From Planctomycetaceae bacterium (GTDB lineage: Bacteria; Planctomycetota; Planctomycetia; Planctomycetales; Planctomycetaceae), in assembly GCA_024742875.1 (NCBI GenBank), contig JANSXP010000012.1:62001-126000 (forward strand): DNA of 64,000 bases, read 5' to 3'. Shown here one piece after another: positions 19,144 through 27,337 of this stretch. Both the position numbers and the translations under genes were made by a program. The notes beneath the pieces are model-generated. The model was not told the origin of the DNA. It was given only the letters and a program-made list of their open reading frames with translations, and searched no databases. The stretch's first letter is position 1; every line of letters starts with the position of its first letter.

Positions 19144-19977
19144 ATGAGACAAACCATTCTGTCACTCCTCACCGTATCAGTCGTCCCTTTAATGGCAGCG
19201 CCGCCGGATCAGCCCCACTCAGAACGATCGGCAGCCCCATTTGCCAAAGAGGCACAGCGGTACAGCGACATCGCGAAGCACGAGAGAACACCTCCAGGAC
19301 GTTCGCCCAAACAGATCGCAAAACCCGGTGCCCTCAGCAAGGATGAGCAAGCCATACAGAGAAATCGCGTGAGCGCATCTCGCACTCGACTCAGGACACT
19401 CAAAGAAAAACTGCAGAACGCGAAGAGGCAGGCCGCCGTGAAGACTGAGGGAGCTGCCGCCGCGATCGCTCGTTTTCTGACGCTCGCGGATTCCACATTT
19501 CTTGACGGAGTCTCTCTGGTGGAACAGAAACGCCTGAAAGACGGATGGGTTAAGATGCTGGAAGTCTTCGACGAAATCGACCAGTCACGCATGCATGCGT
19601 ACGCCAGGGACGGGCTCGTGCACGAGGTATCGGATCTCTGCGAGTCCTGCCTGGGCGACTTTTCTGTAAAAGTGGTGCCCGGAGGGATGGAGTTTTACAA
19701 CTTCGGCAATGTGACGGCAGCGGACGTCTACTACTACAGTTTTGAAAATCGTCTGCTTGTTCGATCCCAACTCTCAATTCGCGGACCACGAAACTTTGTT
19801 CCGCTCCCCAATCTGGCAACCAGCGCAGGCCGGCTGGAAATCCACACGTCCAACACACATCGTGTCTACGGCTGGCCCGATTTTCGCAGAATCTGGCCGG
19901 AGGGCTCGACACGTGGTGACTCTCAGTTTCCGACGGCTCACTCCCATGACGACTCGGTTTACCGACGGGCGAATTGA
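19144..19977 (+). CDS. Secreted hypothetical protein
   Basis: The protein is 277 residues from the ATG at 19144, which yields a signal peptide (MRQTILSLLTVSVVPLMAA). The next ~130 residues are basic and helical (SRTRLRTLKEKLQNAKRQAAVK), possibly coiled coil, and the C-terminal half has strand-rich text (YNFGNVTAADVYYYSFEN). Two cysteines sit in DLCESCLGDF. No family is recognised. The gene is flanked by non-coding gaps of 149 and 193 nt. Confidence 0.5.
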   Translation: MRQTILSLLTVSVVPLMAAPPDQPHSERSAAPFAKEAQRYSDIAKHERTPPGRSPKQIAKPGALSKDEQAIQRNRVSASRTRLRTLKEKLQNAKRQAAVKTEGAAAAIARFLTLADSTFLDGVSLVEQKRLKDGWVKMLEVFDEIDQSRMHAYARDGLVHEVSDLCESCLGDFSVKVVPGGMEFYNFGNVTAADVYYYSFENRLLVRSQLSIRGPRNFVPLPNLATSAGRLEIHTSNTHRVYGWPDFRRIWPEGSTRGDSQFPTAHSHDDSVYRRAN

Positions 19978-20170
19978 GGACCACTGTACGGACGCGACAG
20001 TCAGGAAATCGCCGCGCTCGTCAGGATTGATGGCTGAACGATTTGGCGTCCCCCACCCCTAGGTAAACCTTGAGGAATCCACCAGGCAACGCGTCAATTC
20101 GACTCACGCTCAGCCTTGCGGAGGTTAATATGCCGAAGGTCTTCCACCACACTGGCTTTTCGAGGTTCTT

Positions 20171-20401
20171 ATGAAACCATCCGTCTTTCTGGTTACAACA
20201 AGTTTTTCCTTTGGTGTCTTCGGTTTTATCGTGGCACTGGCGGCCAGCTACTTTACAGACGATTTGCCTCGACAGGGTCCTATGCTGCTCATGGTCGCTC
20301 TGACGGCCGTTGGTGTTGCGGCGGGTTTCGGCATTGCATTGTTTGGCCTGAAACTGGATGCGAGCCACAGACCATCTGACGTCCGGCTGTCCACAAACTG
20401 A
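20171..20401 (+). CDS. Small two-helix membrane protein
   Basis: The protein is 76 residues with GAGG seven nt before the ATG. Two transmembrane segments are clear (SFSFGVFGFIVALAASYF and LMVALTAVGVAAGFGIALF), separated by a short polar turn. The tail is polar. No enzyme motif. Small membrane proteins of this shape are common and of unknown role. Confidence 0.5.
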   Translation: MKPSVFLVTTSFSFGVFGFIVALAASYFTDDLPRQGPMLLMVALTAVGVAAGFGIALFGLKLDASHRPSDVRLSTN

Positions 20402-20754
20402 CCACAGTGTGACAGTCAGGTCAGGGCGAGCCCCGCTCACTCGTCGCAGGCCTCGAACCGGTATGGTCACACCCCGCGTCAAATCGCTTAGACCGGGCCA
20501 TGCCCCGCCCTGGACCCCATGGCCGGCCCTGGCTCGACTTGGCTCCGACCGCCTCCATTTGCTTTGGAGCCGTCGCCTCACTGATCCCAATATCGCCAGT
20601 TCATATTCGTGTCCCGGATTTCGGACAAATTGTGGACATAGCGATTGGCGAACGTCAGCATCACGCAAAGTCGACAGGATCGAGCGCACATCTGGAAAGA
20701 CACTGATCCAGCTTCAGCGCACTTCCGTTTGAAGCGCACTTAAAGAAGACAGCG
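20402..20754. other. 353-nt gap with no supported gene
   Basis: Reading both strands shows only frames that are shadows of each other, without ribosome sites or signal peptides. No stable hairpin with a T tract was seen. The gap precedes the ATG at 20755 and probably holds its promoter. Confidence 0.45.
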
Positions 20755-21402
20755 ATGCCGGAAACTCAGCTGCAACGTGTCACAGACTTGTCCCGCCTGA
20801 ACTGGAAAGGCTGGCTGCTGTTGACGCTCACGATCATATTCCTGTTCTGCGGGGTCATTGCCGCTGGACTTCCGGAGACAGCCGGCGGCATGATGGATTA
20901 TCGTGGTGGTCGCAAGATCCTCGCGTGCGGGGTGGCGTTCATGTCCTTCGCGGGATTCATAACGGTCGCCAGCGGACTGAGGAAAATTGGGATTTCGATC
21001 TGGAAGCCTGGCCTGGACCCGCTCGACCATCTGGAGCCACAATCGGAAGACGGGCCGCCTGCCGTGTTGACAGCGGCAACCATCAAGGGATTGGAAGCCG
21101 CAGAATCCGCGGACCGCAAATCGAGTGATGCTGCACAGGCGGCCAGCGTTCAGTCACCGGGAAATGGTCCCGCCCCTGGGTCGCCCGCCTATTCGAGCGG
21201 ACCGGCCGTGCCGGGTGCACCAGATTATTCCTCAGCGGCAGGCAACACGACAGCGGCGGTGCCTTCGAACCTGGCCGTCTCGCCCGATGTCTCGCACATG
21301 GCTGATGTCTCCAACGTGACCGATGTCTCCAGCGCGACCGACATTTCAGACCTCGCCGCCGACCTGATCGACAGTCCTGTTGACTTCACCGATTTTCTGT
21401 AG
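20755..21402 (+). CDS. Membrane protein with low-complexity cytoplasmic tail
   Basis: The protein is 215 residues. Two transmembrane segments (WLLLTLTIIFLFCGVIAAG at ~18-37; LACGVAFMSFAGFITVASG at ~56-75) are followed by a long Ala/Ser/Pro-rich tail. The tail ends in a degenerate repeat of DVS (DVSHMADVSNVTDVSSATDIS) before an acidic terminus. No family is recognised. It heads a plus-strand run of four genes with little or no spacing. Confidence 0.6.
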   Translation: MPETQLQRVTDLSRLNWKGWLLLTLTIIFLFCGVIAAGLPETAGGMMDYRGGRKILACGVAFMSFAGFITVASGLRKIGISIWKPGLDPLDHLEPQSEDGPPAVLTAATIKGLEAAESADRKSSDAAQAASVQSPGNGPAPGSPAYSSGPAVPGAPDYSSAAGNTTAAVPSNLAVSPDVSHMADVSNVTDVSSATDISDLAADLIDSPVDFTDFL

Positions 21403-21916
21403 GTTGATCAATCTCAAAGGAGAGTTGCCCTTCGCAAACACCAATCCGAAGCCTTCACTGGAAGCACAAATCTCAGCGTTACTCTGGGACTGGCGTTTCG
21501 CAGTGGACGATAACAGCGCGGCTAACCAGCGCGATGCCATGACCGCCGAAATTGCGCTCCATCTGGAATACTGGATGCCTTACACACAAATCCCGATGAT
21601 GCAGCGGCATCAGGCATGGTGCGACGGGATACCGCTGCTGCACATCAGTGACCTGTCGCGAACATCATTTTTCATAGTCGGGGCGGGCTACTTTCCCTCC
21701 AGGTTCGCGGCCTTCGAAGTCGAATTTCACTTCGCACGCAGACGCGACCTGCTCACCAGTCGAATCATGCTGCGGTGGGGACATGTGGATGGTCGCGGAA
21801 GACTGATCACAGCCAGCTGCAGCGATCCGCAGCATGTGATCGACCGTCGGCCTGAAAAACTTTCCGAATGGGCGGTGGCGGTGGAGCTGACCCCCGAACC
21901 GGAACGCCGCCGATGA
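21380..21916 (+). CDS. Hypothetical protein (start uncertain)
   Basis: The frame is open from a TTG at 21380 that overlaps the previous gene by 23 nt. Other in-frame starts are a TTG at 21425, with GGAG too close, and an ATG at 21539. The product is about 125-178 residues, soluble, with aromatic and arginine-rich strands (FFIVGAGYFPSRFAAFEVEFHF, RIMLRWGHVDGRGRLITAS). No family is recognised. Its stop overlaps the methyltransferase start (ATGA at 21913-21916), which supports it as a real gene in the run. Confidence 0.55.
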   Translation: MTSPIFCRLINLKGELPFANTNPKPSLEAQISALLWDWRFAVDDNSAANQRDAMTAEIALHLEYWMPYTQIPMMQRHQAWCDGIPLLHISDLSRTSFFIVGAGYFPSRFAAFEVEFHFARRRDLLTSRIMLRWGHVDGRGRLITASCSDPQHVIDRRPEKLSEWAVAVELTPEPERRR

Positions 21917-22482
21917 GGTCACAGCAGGCACCAAGTGATCACAGGGACCTCACAGGCGACCGGCAGGCTGTCACCATGGATGAGCTGCACGACAACGAAC
22001 AGTACTTTTTTGACGAACCCACTTTGGAGCAGCTTGCCGAGTTTGTCTCCGGCTGGTCACGTCCCTGCTGTCTGTGTGCGCCGCTTTTGGGTCAGCGTCT
22101 GGCATCCCGCGGCGTCGACGTGACCATTCTGGATGTAGATCGGCGTTTCGCCACCACGCCCGGATTTCACCGCTGGGATCTTCATCGCCCGCAGTGGCTG
22201 GGAATCGAGTTTGATCTGATCATCTGCGATCCGCCCTTCTTTAACCTGTCGCTTTTCCAGTTGTTCACGGCCATCCGCACTCTGGCATGCAATCGGTTTG
22301 AACAGTCTTTGCTGCTGTTTTATCTGCAGCGCCGCAGCCAGGCCGTTACGCAGTCGTTCGCTCGCTTTGGCCTGACACCCACGGGATACTGTCCCCAATA
22401 CCAGACCGTGCAGAACGTCGATCGCAATGTCGTGGAGATGTTCGGCAACCTGAGTGAAGATCAACTCTCACAATTGCTTTGA
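21913..22482 (+). CDS. N6-adenine / EEF1AKMT1-type methyltransferase family protein
   Basis: The protein is 189 residues from the ATG at 21913 (ATGA overlap); an ATG at 21976 would give a shorter form that starts at the domain. The layout EQYFFDEPTLEQLAEFV, a strand ending ILDVDRRF, WDLHRPQW and LIICDPPFF (DPPF at ~106-109) matches the probable N6-adenine methyltransferase family (Pfam N6-adenineMlase), whose eukaryotic members EEF1AKMT1/EFM5 methylate lysine in elongation factor 1A. The classical GxGxG SAM loop is replaced by CLCAPLLGQRL, as in that family. Target here could be nucleic acid or protein. It is followed 17 nt later by the immunity-like gene. Confidence 0.72.
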   Translation: MRSQQAPSDHRDLTGDRQAVTMDELHDNEQYFFDEPTLEQLAEFVSGWSRPCCLCAPLLGQRLASRGVDVTILDVDRRFATTPGFHRWDLHRPQWLGIEFDLIICDPPFFNLSLFQLFTAIRTLACNRFEQSLLLFYLQRRSQAVTQSFARFGLTPTGYCPQYQTVQNVDRNVVEMFGNLSEDQLSQLL

Positions 22483-22499
22483 TCACAGTGGAACCTGCC

Positions 22500-22997
22500 A
22501 TGAAACTACGCCCCGAACTTCAGCCAAAGCCTGTGGATGAGCGTTTGGCGCACCAACTGGCCGACCTGGCGGCACAGCTTGATGGGGCCCCGTCTGGCGT
22601 GGGGGACGACTGGCTCGAAGAATTTAACCGGCTGGCCGGCACATCGATCCCCTTTGACCATTTCCAGGGGATCTACGGGGCAGAGGAACACATCGACTGG
22701 GTGCGACGTCTGCTGGGTGAACAGGCCGCTCAACCGGTCGCGGACGTGACACGCGAAGAGCTGATCGAAATCGTCAGGCGGGCCATGCCGCAGAATGGCC
22801 ACCGCGATGCAGAAGCGTATATGACCGTTTTTGACACCAATGTGTCACGGCCAAACGCTTCTAACCTCATCTTCTACCCTCCCGATTTTGACGCCGCGAC
22901 GAACACCTGGGGTGGCGGGCGCATGATCGGGGAATACGATCCCACGCCCGAACAGATTGTCGATTGGGCCCGGCAACGAGCAGGCGACACAGCTTAG
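22500..22997 (+). CDS. Protein with colicin/pyocin-immunity-like C-terminal domain
   Basis: The protein is 165 residues from the ATG at 22500. Residues ~83-160 follow the layout of colicin E-type (Im9-like) immunity proteins: TREELIEIVRRAM (helix I), a helix with FDTNVSRPNAS (helix II), then SNLIFYPPDFD in place of the SDLIYYP of Im proteins, and a last helix EQIVDWARQR. In Im proteins that Tyr-Tyr-Pro segment contacts the nuclease; here it is Phe-Tyr-Pro (residues 125-127). The first ~80 residues are extra, with an EEFNRLAG..IPFDHFQGIYG segment. No cognate nuclease was seen nearby. The family is named from motif resemblance, not a search. Confidence 0.65.
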   Translation: MKLRPELQPKPVDERLAHQLADLAAQLDGAPSGVGDDWLEEFNRLAGTSIPFDHFQGIYGAEEHIDWVRRLLGEQAAQPVADVTREELIEIVRRAMPQNGHRDAEAYMTVFDTNVSRPNASNLIFYPPDFDAATNTWGGGRMIGEYDPTPEQIVDWARQRAGDTA

Positions 22998-23095
22998 ACC
23001 GCCTGACTGCCACCCTGCCGTTGTGCGGGATGACCTGGCGAGCGAGTTGGTCCGTGCGCTGCGGGCGGCTGGTCAATTCACCGGCCGGAGGCCTG

Positions 23096-23431
23096 TCAGC
23101 GGTAGTACCCCGACTCACGGATTTCAGCCGTGAGCTGTTTGAACTCGGTCTTCACCTTTTCCGGAACATCACGCCAGTCCAGGTCGTGGATGGCGGCGTA
23201 CAGGGCATACAGCCACGCGGCATGCACGGCTTTGGCGGCCGTGCCCTTTTGAGCTTTGCCTTCAAGCATCTTCAGAAACGCGCCCTCAGGGCCCAGGTCA
23301 ATGACCTGCTGCGCGGTCACAATGCCCACTGCGTTCAGGTCACGCTCCACCGCCGGGCCCAGATTGCGCATCTGAGAAATGCGACGCGTGTCTTTGGCCT
23401 TTGCTGTCTGCTTTGACGAACGCTTCGACAT
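23096..23431 (-). CDS. TfoX/Sxy C-terminal domain protein
   Basis: The protein is 111 residues. After a basic tail, RRISQMRNLGPAVERDLNAVGI, and later LEGKAQKGTAAKAVHAAWLYALYAAIHDLDW match the TfoX_C domain, a helix-hairpin-helix-related fold. The TfoX N-terminal domain is missing, so a competence-activator role cannot be assumed; stand-alone TfoX_C proteins are common. It starts eight nt after the dehydratase stop on the same strand, so the two likely form an operon. Confidence 0.85.
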   Translation of the reverse strand: MSKRSSKQTAKAKDTRRISQMRNLGPAVERDLNAVGIVTAQQVIDLGPEGAFLKMLEGKAQKGTAAKAVHAAWLYALYAAIHDLDWRDVPEKVKTEFKQLTAEIRESGYYR

Positions 23432-23439
23432 CCGGAATT

Positions 23440-24417
23440 CTACTCAGATGATGAGAGGATGCGGGCGAAGACGTCCAGCTCGGCGTTGCCACCGGAGATG
23501 ATCAGGCCGACCCGCCGGCCGGCAAATCGAGAACCATTGGCCAGCACCGCGCCCAGTGGCACAGCACCAGACGGTTCAACCACCAGTCGCGTCTGGCAGA
23601 TAGACTGACGGGTGGCCTCCCTGATCATGTCCTCACTGACCGGCAGAATGTCGTCAATCAGCTGAGAGATAATTGGATAGGTCAGACTGCCCAGCGGCGC
23701 TCGCAGTCCGTCGGCAATCGAATCGAACCGTTCGGGAGGCTGCATGCTGCCGGCCTTTAGACTGCGTATTGCGTCATCCGCCCAGGCAGGTTCCGCCCCG
23801 ATCACCTCAAGATCCGGCTGCAGCGCCCGGGCGGCAATCAGCGCTCCACTGGCCAGCCCCCCGCCGCCGACCGGCACCACCAGCACGTCGAGATCCGTCA
23901 CCTGCTGCAGAAACTCCAGTGTGGCTGTCCCCTGGCCGGCAATGATGTGTGGATCGTTGTAGGGATGAACGAGCGTCGCTCCGGTTTCTGCCGCCACCTG
24001 GTCGGCCATTTCAGCTCGCGCAGCGGCTGTTGGCTCACAAAATCGCGGCTCCACTCCGAGTCCTCGGACCGCCGCAATTTTGGCGGCCGAAGAATTGTGC
24101 GGCATGACGATATGGGCCGCGATGCCCCGCGTGCGGGCCGCGCGGGCTAAAGCGGCCGCATGGTTGCCCGAAGAATGGGTCACCACACCGGCAGCCGCCT
24201 GCTCGTCTGTCAACTGCAGCACGGCATTGCAGGCCCCCCGCGCCTTGAAGGCGCCAATATGCTGCAGGTTTTCGCATTTGAAGAACAGGTCGGCCCCGAC
24301 GGACCGACTGAGTGTCTCCGCCGGCACCGCTGGCGTGGTCAGCACATAGTCCTGAATTCGGCTTGCCGCCTGCCGGATATCATTAAAACAGACGGACTGT
24401 TGATCGGTGGTGTTCAT
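23440..24417 (-). CDS. PLP-dependent threonine/serine dehydratase or racemase
   Basis: The protein is 325 residues; the ATG at 24417 was chosen over a frame running 41 codons further. The fold-type II set is present: HIGAFKARGACNAV with the PLP lysine, THSSGNHAAALA, the phosphate loop VPVGGGGLASG, and SGGNAELD near the C-terminus. It has no ACT regulatory domain, so it resembles catabolic threonine dehydratase or serine racemase rather than biosynthetic IlvA. It deaminates threonine or serine to the 2-oxo acid, or racemises serine; the sequence does not decide. TfoX_C lies directly downstream. Confidence 0.85.
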   Translation of the reverse strand: MNTTDQQSVCFNDIRQAASRIQDYVLTTPAVPAETLSRSVGADLFFKCENLQHIGAFKARGACNAVLQLTDEQAAAGVVTHSSGNHAAALARAARTRGIAAHIVMPHNSSAAKIAAVRGLGVEPRFCEPTAAARAEMADQVAAETGATLVHPYNDPHIIAGQGTATLEFLQQVTDLDVLVVPVGGGGLASGALIAARALQPDLEVIGAEPAWADDAIRSLKAGSMQPPERFDSIADGLRAPLGSLTYPIISQLIDDILPVSEDMIREATRQSICQTRLVVEPSGAVPLGAVLANGSRFAGRRVGLIISGGNAELDVFARILSSSE

Positions 24418-24562
24418 AGCACTCAGGATAACCGCACAGGGCGATGGCGGCAGCTGCCAGCGTCTGTCGTTCGCCACAATTTCCCAGGCCGATTGACGCT
24501 TTGCACAACAGACCAGGGGCCACTGCCTGGGCACGCTCACCGGGTGCTTTGCCCGGAGTCGC

Positions 24563-25642
24563 TCACTGCCGCCGTGCTGGTTTGCTCTTGCCGCGGTAGG
24601 ATGGTCGTCGATCCATCATGCGACGGCGAAAATCTTCCAGCCGCTGCAGAAAGATTTCATACTCTTCCAGCAGTGCCTGCACTTTCTCACCTTCTGATGC
24701 CTTGATGGCCGAAAGCTCCATTTGCCGACGGGCCGTGGAAATGTCGGCAAACATCTGCTGCTGCTGATCCCGCTTCATATCACTCAATGCCGTCAGCAGT
24801 CGCTCTTCGTCGGGTGGCGGTGATTCTTTCGCCAGCTTTCTGCCGAAATGCGTCATTCCGGCATGCAGCACACGCCACACGAGGATGGGCATGCGGCTGC
24901 GGTTGTTGTCTTCCCACTTGAGCACCACCGTTCGGGCGGGCACCAGTTGCTGAGTGTCCGGATCCTGCACATAGCCGTAGCCGAGCAAATGACTGTAGAC
25001 CTTGCGGTACACACCGTCGATGGCCCGAAACATCAAAGACAGGTCCTTAAAGTCGCGTCCGCCAAACAGCCCCTGAGTAATCCACGTGCATTTGGCCAGC
25101 ATCACTGCCGTGCTGCTTTCGTAGCCATTGAGCTCTGCCTGAACCTCAGGAGAAAAGTCGGCCACAATCTCTTCAATGAAGGCCGCATAGTCGTGCTCAG
25201 TCACGGTGAAGCGAGCCCCCATCGGAGTGTCACCCAGATAGATGACAATCTCATCGACCCGGTTCTGGTCTTCGTGATATTTTTCACTGACCAGCATCGC
25301 CCAGTTGTCGGCAAACTCTCCACTGGGACGCAATTCGTTGCGGCGTTCCTGATTGAGGGTGGTGTGCCAGGCATTGAATGCAGTCAGCTTGCGGTCCAGT
25401 TCCGGATCAGCAGCCACAGCTTCATGCAGTTCTTTTAGCTGCTGCAGCTCGTCATTGTCCTGATACTGCTGGGCGAAACGGCGCACGTCCTGCTGCTCAC
25501 GGTCATCCATTTCCTCGAATGCCGCGACGGACTGCTTTTGTTCCGCACTGAGCCCCAGAAACTGTGACGAAATCACAACTGCACACACCAGCCCCGCCAG
25601 CAAAGAGGCTGTCGGTATCACAACAAACGCGGCGCGATTCAT
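24563..25642 (-). CDS. Membrane-anchored hypothetical protein of the sigma operon
   Basis: The protein is 359 residues with one N-terminal membrane anchor (AAFVVIPTASLLAGLVCAVVI) and a large, mostly helical extracytoplasmic part rich in Glu and Gln. Arg-rich helices near the end (LQRLEDFRRRMMDRRPSYRG) form a basic tail. No enzyme motif. It overlaps the anti-sigma gene by 4 nt (ATGA), so it is the third gene of an ECF operon and probably acts with the regulator, for example as a sensor. That role is inferred from position. Confidence 0.7.
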   Translation of the reverse strand: MNRAAFVVIPTASLLAGLVCAVVISSQFLGLSAEQKQSVAAFEEMDDREQQDVRRFAQQYQDNDELQQLKELHEAVAADPELDRKLTAFNAWHTTLNQERRNELRPSGEFADNWAMLVSEKYHEDQNRVDEIVIYLGDTPMGARFTVTEHDYAAFIEEIVADFSPEVQAELNGYESSTAVMLAKCTWITQGLFGGRDFKDLSLMFRAIDGVYRKVYSHLLGYGYVQDPDTQQLVPARTVVLKWEDNNRSRMPILVWRVLHAGMTHFGRKLAKESPPPDEERLLTALSDMKRDQQQQMFADISTARRQMELSAIKASEGEKVQALLEEYEIFLQRLEDFRRRMMDRRPSYRGKSKPARRQ

Positions 25643-26262
25643 GGTAACTCTCCTGAGGATGGCTCCGGCACAGGATCAGACGGAACGGCCGGATCGACAG
25701 CGTCCCGCAGTTCCACTTCGCGCAGCTGCTCAGCAGACGGAATTTCCTGGTAACGCCCCGCATTGCGGAGGACCTCCAGATTATTGATCACGATGTCGTT
25801 GAGCATCATATCATTGTTGGGGCGTCGGCCCTCGCCCGGTGGACCACCCCGGCCAGCGTTGCGTCCTCCCGCCACGAGTCCTCCAATCGCCAGTCCCAGC
25901 AGACCGGCAATCAGCCCCAGTGCAAACGCGGGAATCACGTTGTAGGTGGACAGAAAAGCGAGCCATTGCCGAGATGACTTTGTGGTAGTGGTCGAGCCGG
26001 AAGATTCCGTGGCTTCGGCCTGAATCGTGGCCATCGTGTCCTGCGTAAACGTGTCGCTCACGGGCACATCTTCGAGGCTGTCGAGCATCGACCACGTCCG
26101 CGACAGGATGTCCGCGTGACTGCGCATCTGGTTGTTGTCCGCCAGTTCCTGCTCGACCTGAGTCATCTGAGACTCATCGAGTTCGCCGTCGAGGTAGCTG
26201 ACCAGCTGGGTCAGCTCCTCGTCGAGGGCCTCATCTCGATTGATGTCTCTCTGATCATTCAT
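25639..26262 (-). CDS. Membrane anti-sigma factor
   Basis: The protein is 207 residues. The N-terminus (LTQLVSYLDGELDESQMTQVEQELADN) is the usual cytoplasmic sigma-binding layout of anti-sigma proteins, though without a full H-x3-C-x2-C zinc motif. One transmembrane segment (VIPAFALGLIAGLLGLAIGG, about 108-127) is followed by a Gly/Arg-rich patch and an acidic Pro-rich tail. It begins 24 nt after the sigma gene, the standard order for a sigma/anti-sigma pair. Confidence 0.75.
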   Translation of the reverse strand: MNDQRDINRDEALDEELTQLVSYLDGELDESQMTQVEQELADNNQMRSHADILSRTWSMLDSLEDVPVSDTFTQDTMATIQAEATESSGSTTTTKSSRQWLAFLSTYNVIPAFALGLIAGLLGLAIGGLVAGGRNAGRGGPPGEGRRPNNDMMLNDIVINNLEVLRNAGRYQEIPSAEQLREVELRDAVDPAVPSDPVPEPSSGELP

Positions 26263-26286
26263 AATGTCAGCTCAGCCGCCGGGTTC

Positions 26287-26895
26287 TCACATGTGCTTTT
26301 CCAGAACCTCTTTGAGTCTTCCTCGAGCGCGGGACAACAGCGACTTCACGGCAACCACGTTCAGATCCATGATGTCGCCGATTTCCTGATAACTCATGCC
26401 CTGAAACTTATGCAACAGCACGGCCGTTTTCTGCCGCTCGTTCAGGGACTCCAGTGCTTCCCGCACGATGTCCTGCGTCTCTCGGGAATCAAGCAGTCTA
26501 GTCGGCATAAGTGCCGATTTTTCTGCCAGAATTTCTGCCGGCCCCTGGATTCCGCTCTCCGCGGGGTTGGAACCGGCCAGCGACACTTCTTTGCGTCGAG
26601 CCAGTCCCCGCCGCTGATTGCTGGCAAAGTTATGGGCAATGCGAAACAGCCACGTCGAAAAACGGGCCCGGGCTGTGTAGCGTTCTCTCGACCGATAGAC
26701 GCGCAGGAACACCTCCTGGGCCATGTCTTCGGCCATCGTGCGATCGCGCACCAGGTGGTAAAAAAAGCCGATCAGGCGGTCCTGGTACTTGTTGACGATG
26801 TCTTCGAACGCCGCATCATCGCCATCCGCAACGCGCAGCATCAGCTGCACGTCCGGGTCGGCCAGATAGAGATTCGGCAGTGATTGAGAAACCAA
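26287..26895 (-). CDS. ECF-type RNA polymerase sigma factor
   Basis: The protein is 202 residues. The start is a TTG at 26895 with GGGAG six nt upstream. Region 2 (FEDIVNKYQDRLIGFFYHLV, AEDMAQEVFLRVYRS, FSTWLFRIAHNFASNQRRG) and region 4 (LESLNERQKTAVLLHKFQGMSYQEIGDIMDLNVVAVKSLLSRARGRLKE) are complete, separated by a longer-than-usual linker. It should direct RNA polymerase to its own regulon, held by the membrane anti-sigma next to it. The three-gene operon runs 26895 to 24563. Confidence 0.92.
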   Translation of the reverse strand: MVSQSLPNLYLADPDVQLMLRVADGDDAAFEDIVNKYQDRLIGFFYHLVRDRTMAEDMAQEVFLRVYRSRERYTARARFSTWLFRIAHNFASNQRRGLARRKEVSLAGSNPAESGIQGPAEILAEKSALMPTRLLDSRETQDIVREALESLNERQKTAVLLHKFQGMSYQEIGDIMDLNVVAVKSLLSRARGRLKEVLEKHM

Positions 26896-27130
26896 CGGCA
26901 GCTCCCGGCTGACGGCTTCTGAAAGTCCGCGTCAATCTTCGCAGAACTTCCGAGGTGCAGGCGTACGGTCGTCGCCGTCAATTTAGAACCAATACGAGCG
27001 AATTGACAGGCTTTCAGTGAACAGTTTTCACCCGATTCCCCGCCTGCTGGGCTGCCCGCCTCCTCAGGGAACAAACGCTCAGATGGTACAGGAGCATCGG
27101 AAAAAGCGACGAAACCAAAGCCAGCGCACG

Positions 27131-27160
27131 AAAAAACCCCATCCAGAGGTCTGGATGGGG
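27131..27160 (-). terminator. Terminator after the tRNA gene
   Basis: A perfect 10-bp stem (CCCCATCCAG at 27137-27146 with its complement at 27151-27160) has a 4-nt loop and, on the minus strand, is followed by TTTTTT (27131-27136). It lies 18 nt past the tRNA 3' end. Confidence 0.85.
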
Positions 27161-27177
27161 CTGTTTGTCAGCTGAAG

Positions 27178-27253
<76 letters not shown>

Positions 27254-27337
27254 AAGTCTTAGCTTAGGTCGGATGGCTCCGACCCGGGACTTCAAAGATT
27301 ATTGCGATTCCGCGAGATTGCCAAGCGTGCCGCCCGA

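Noticed and set aside
20021-20689. Minus-strand frame of 222 codons overlapping the small membrane gene
   Set aside because: No ribosome site, Arg/Cys-rich non-protein-like text, and it covers a better plus-strand gene.
23096-23431. Full TfoX competence activator
   Set aside because: Only the C-terminal domain is present; the N-terminal domain is missing.
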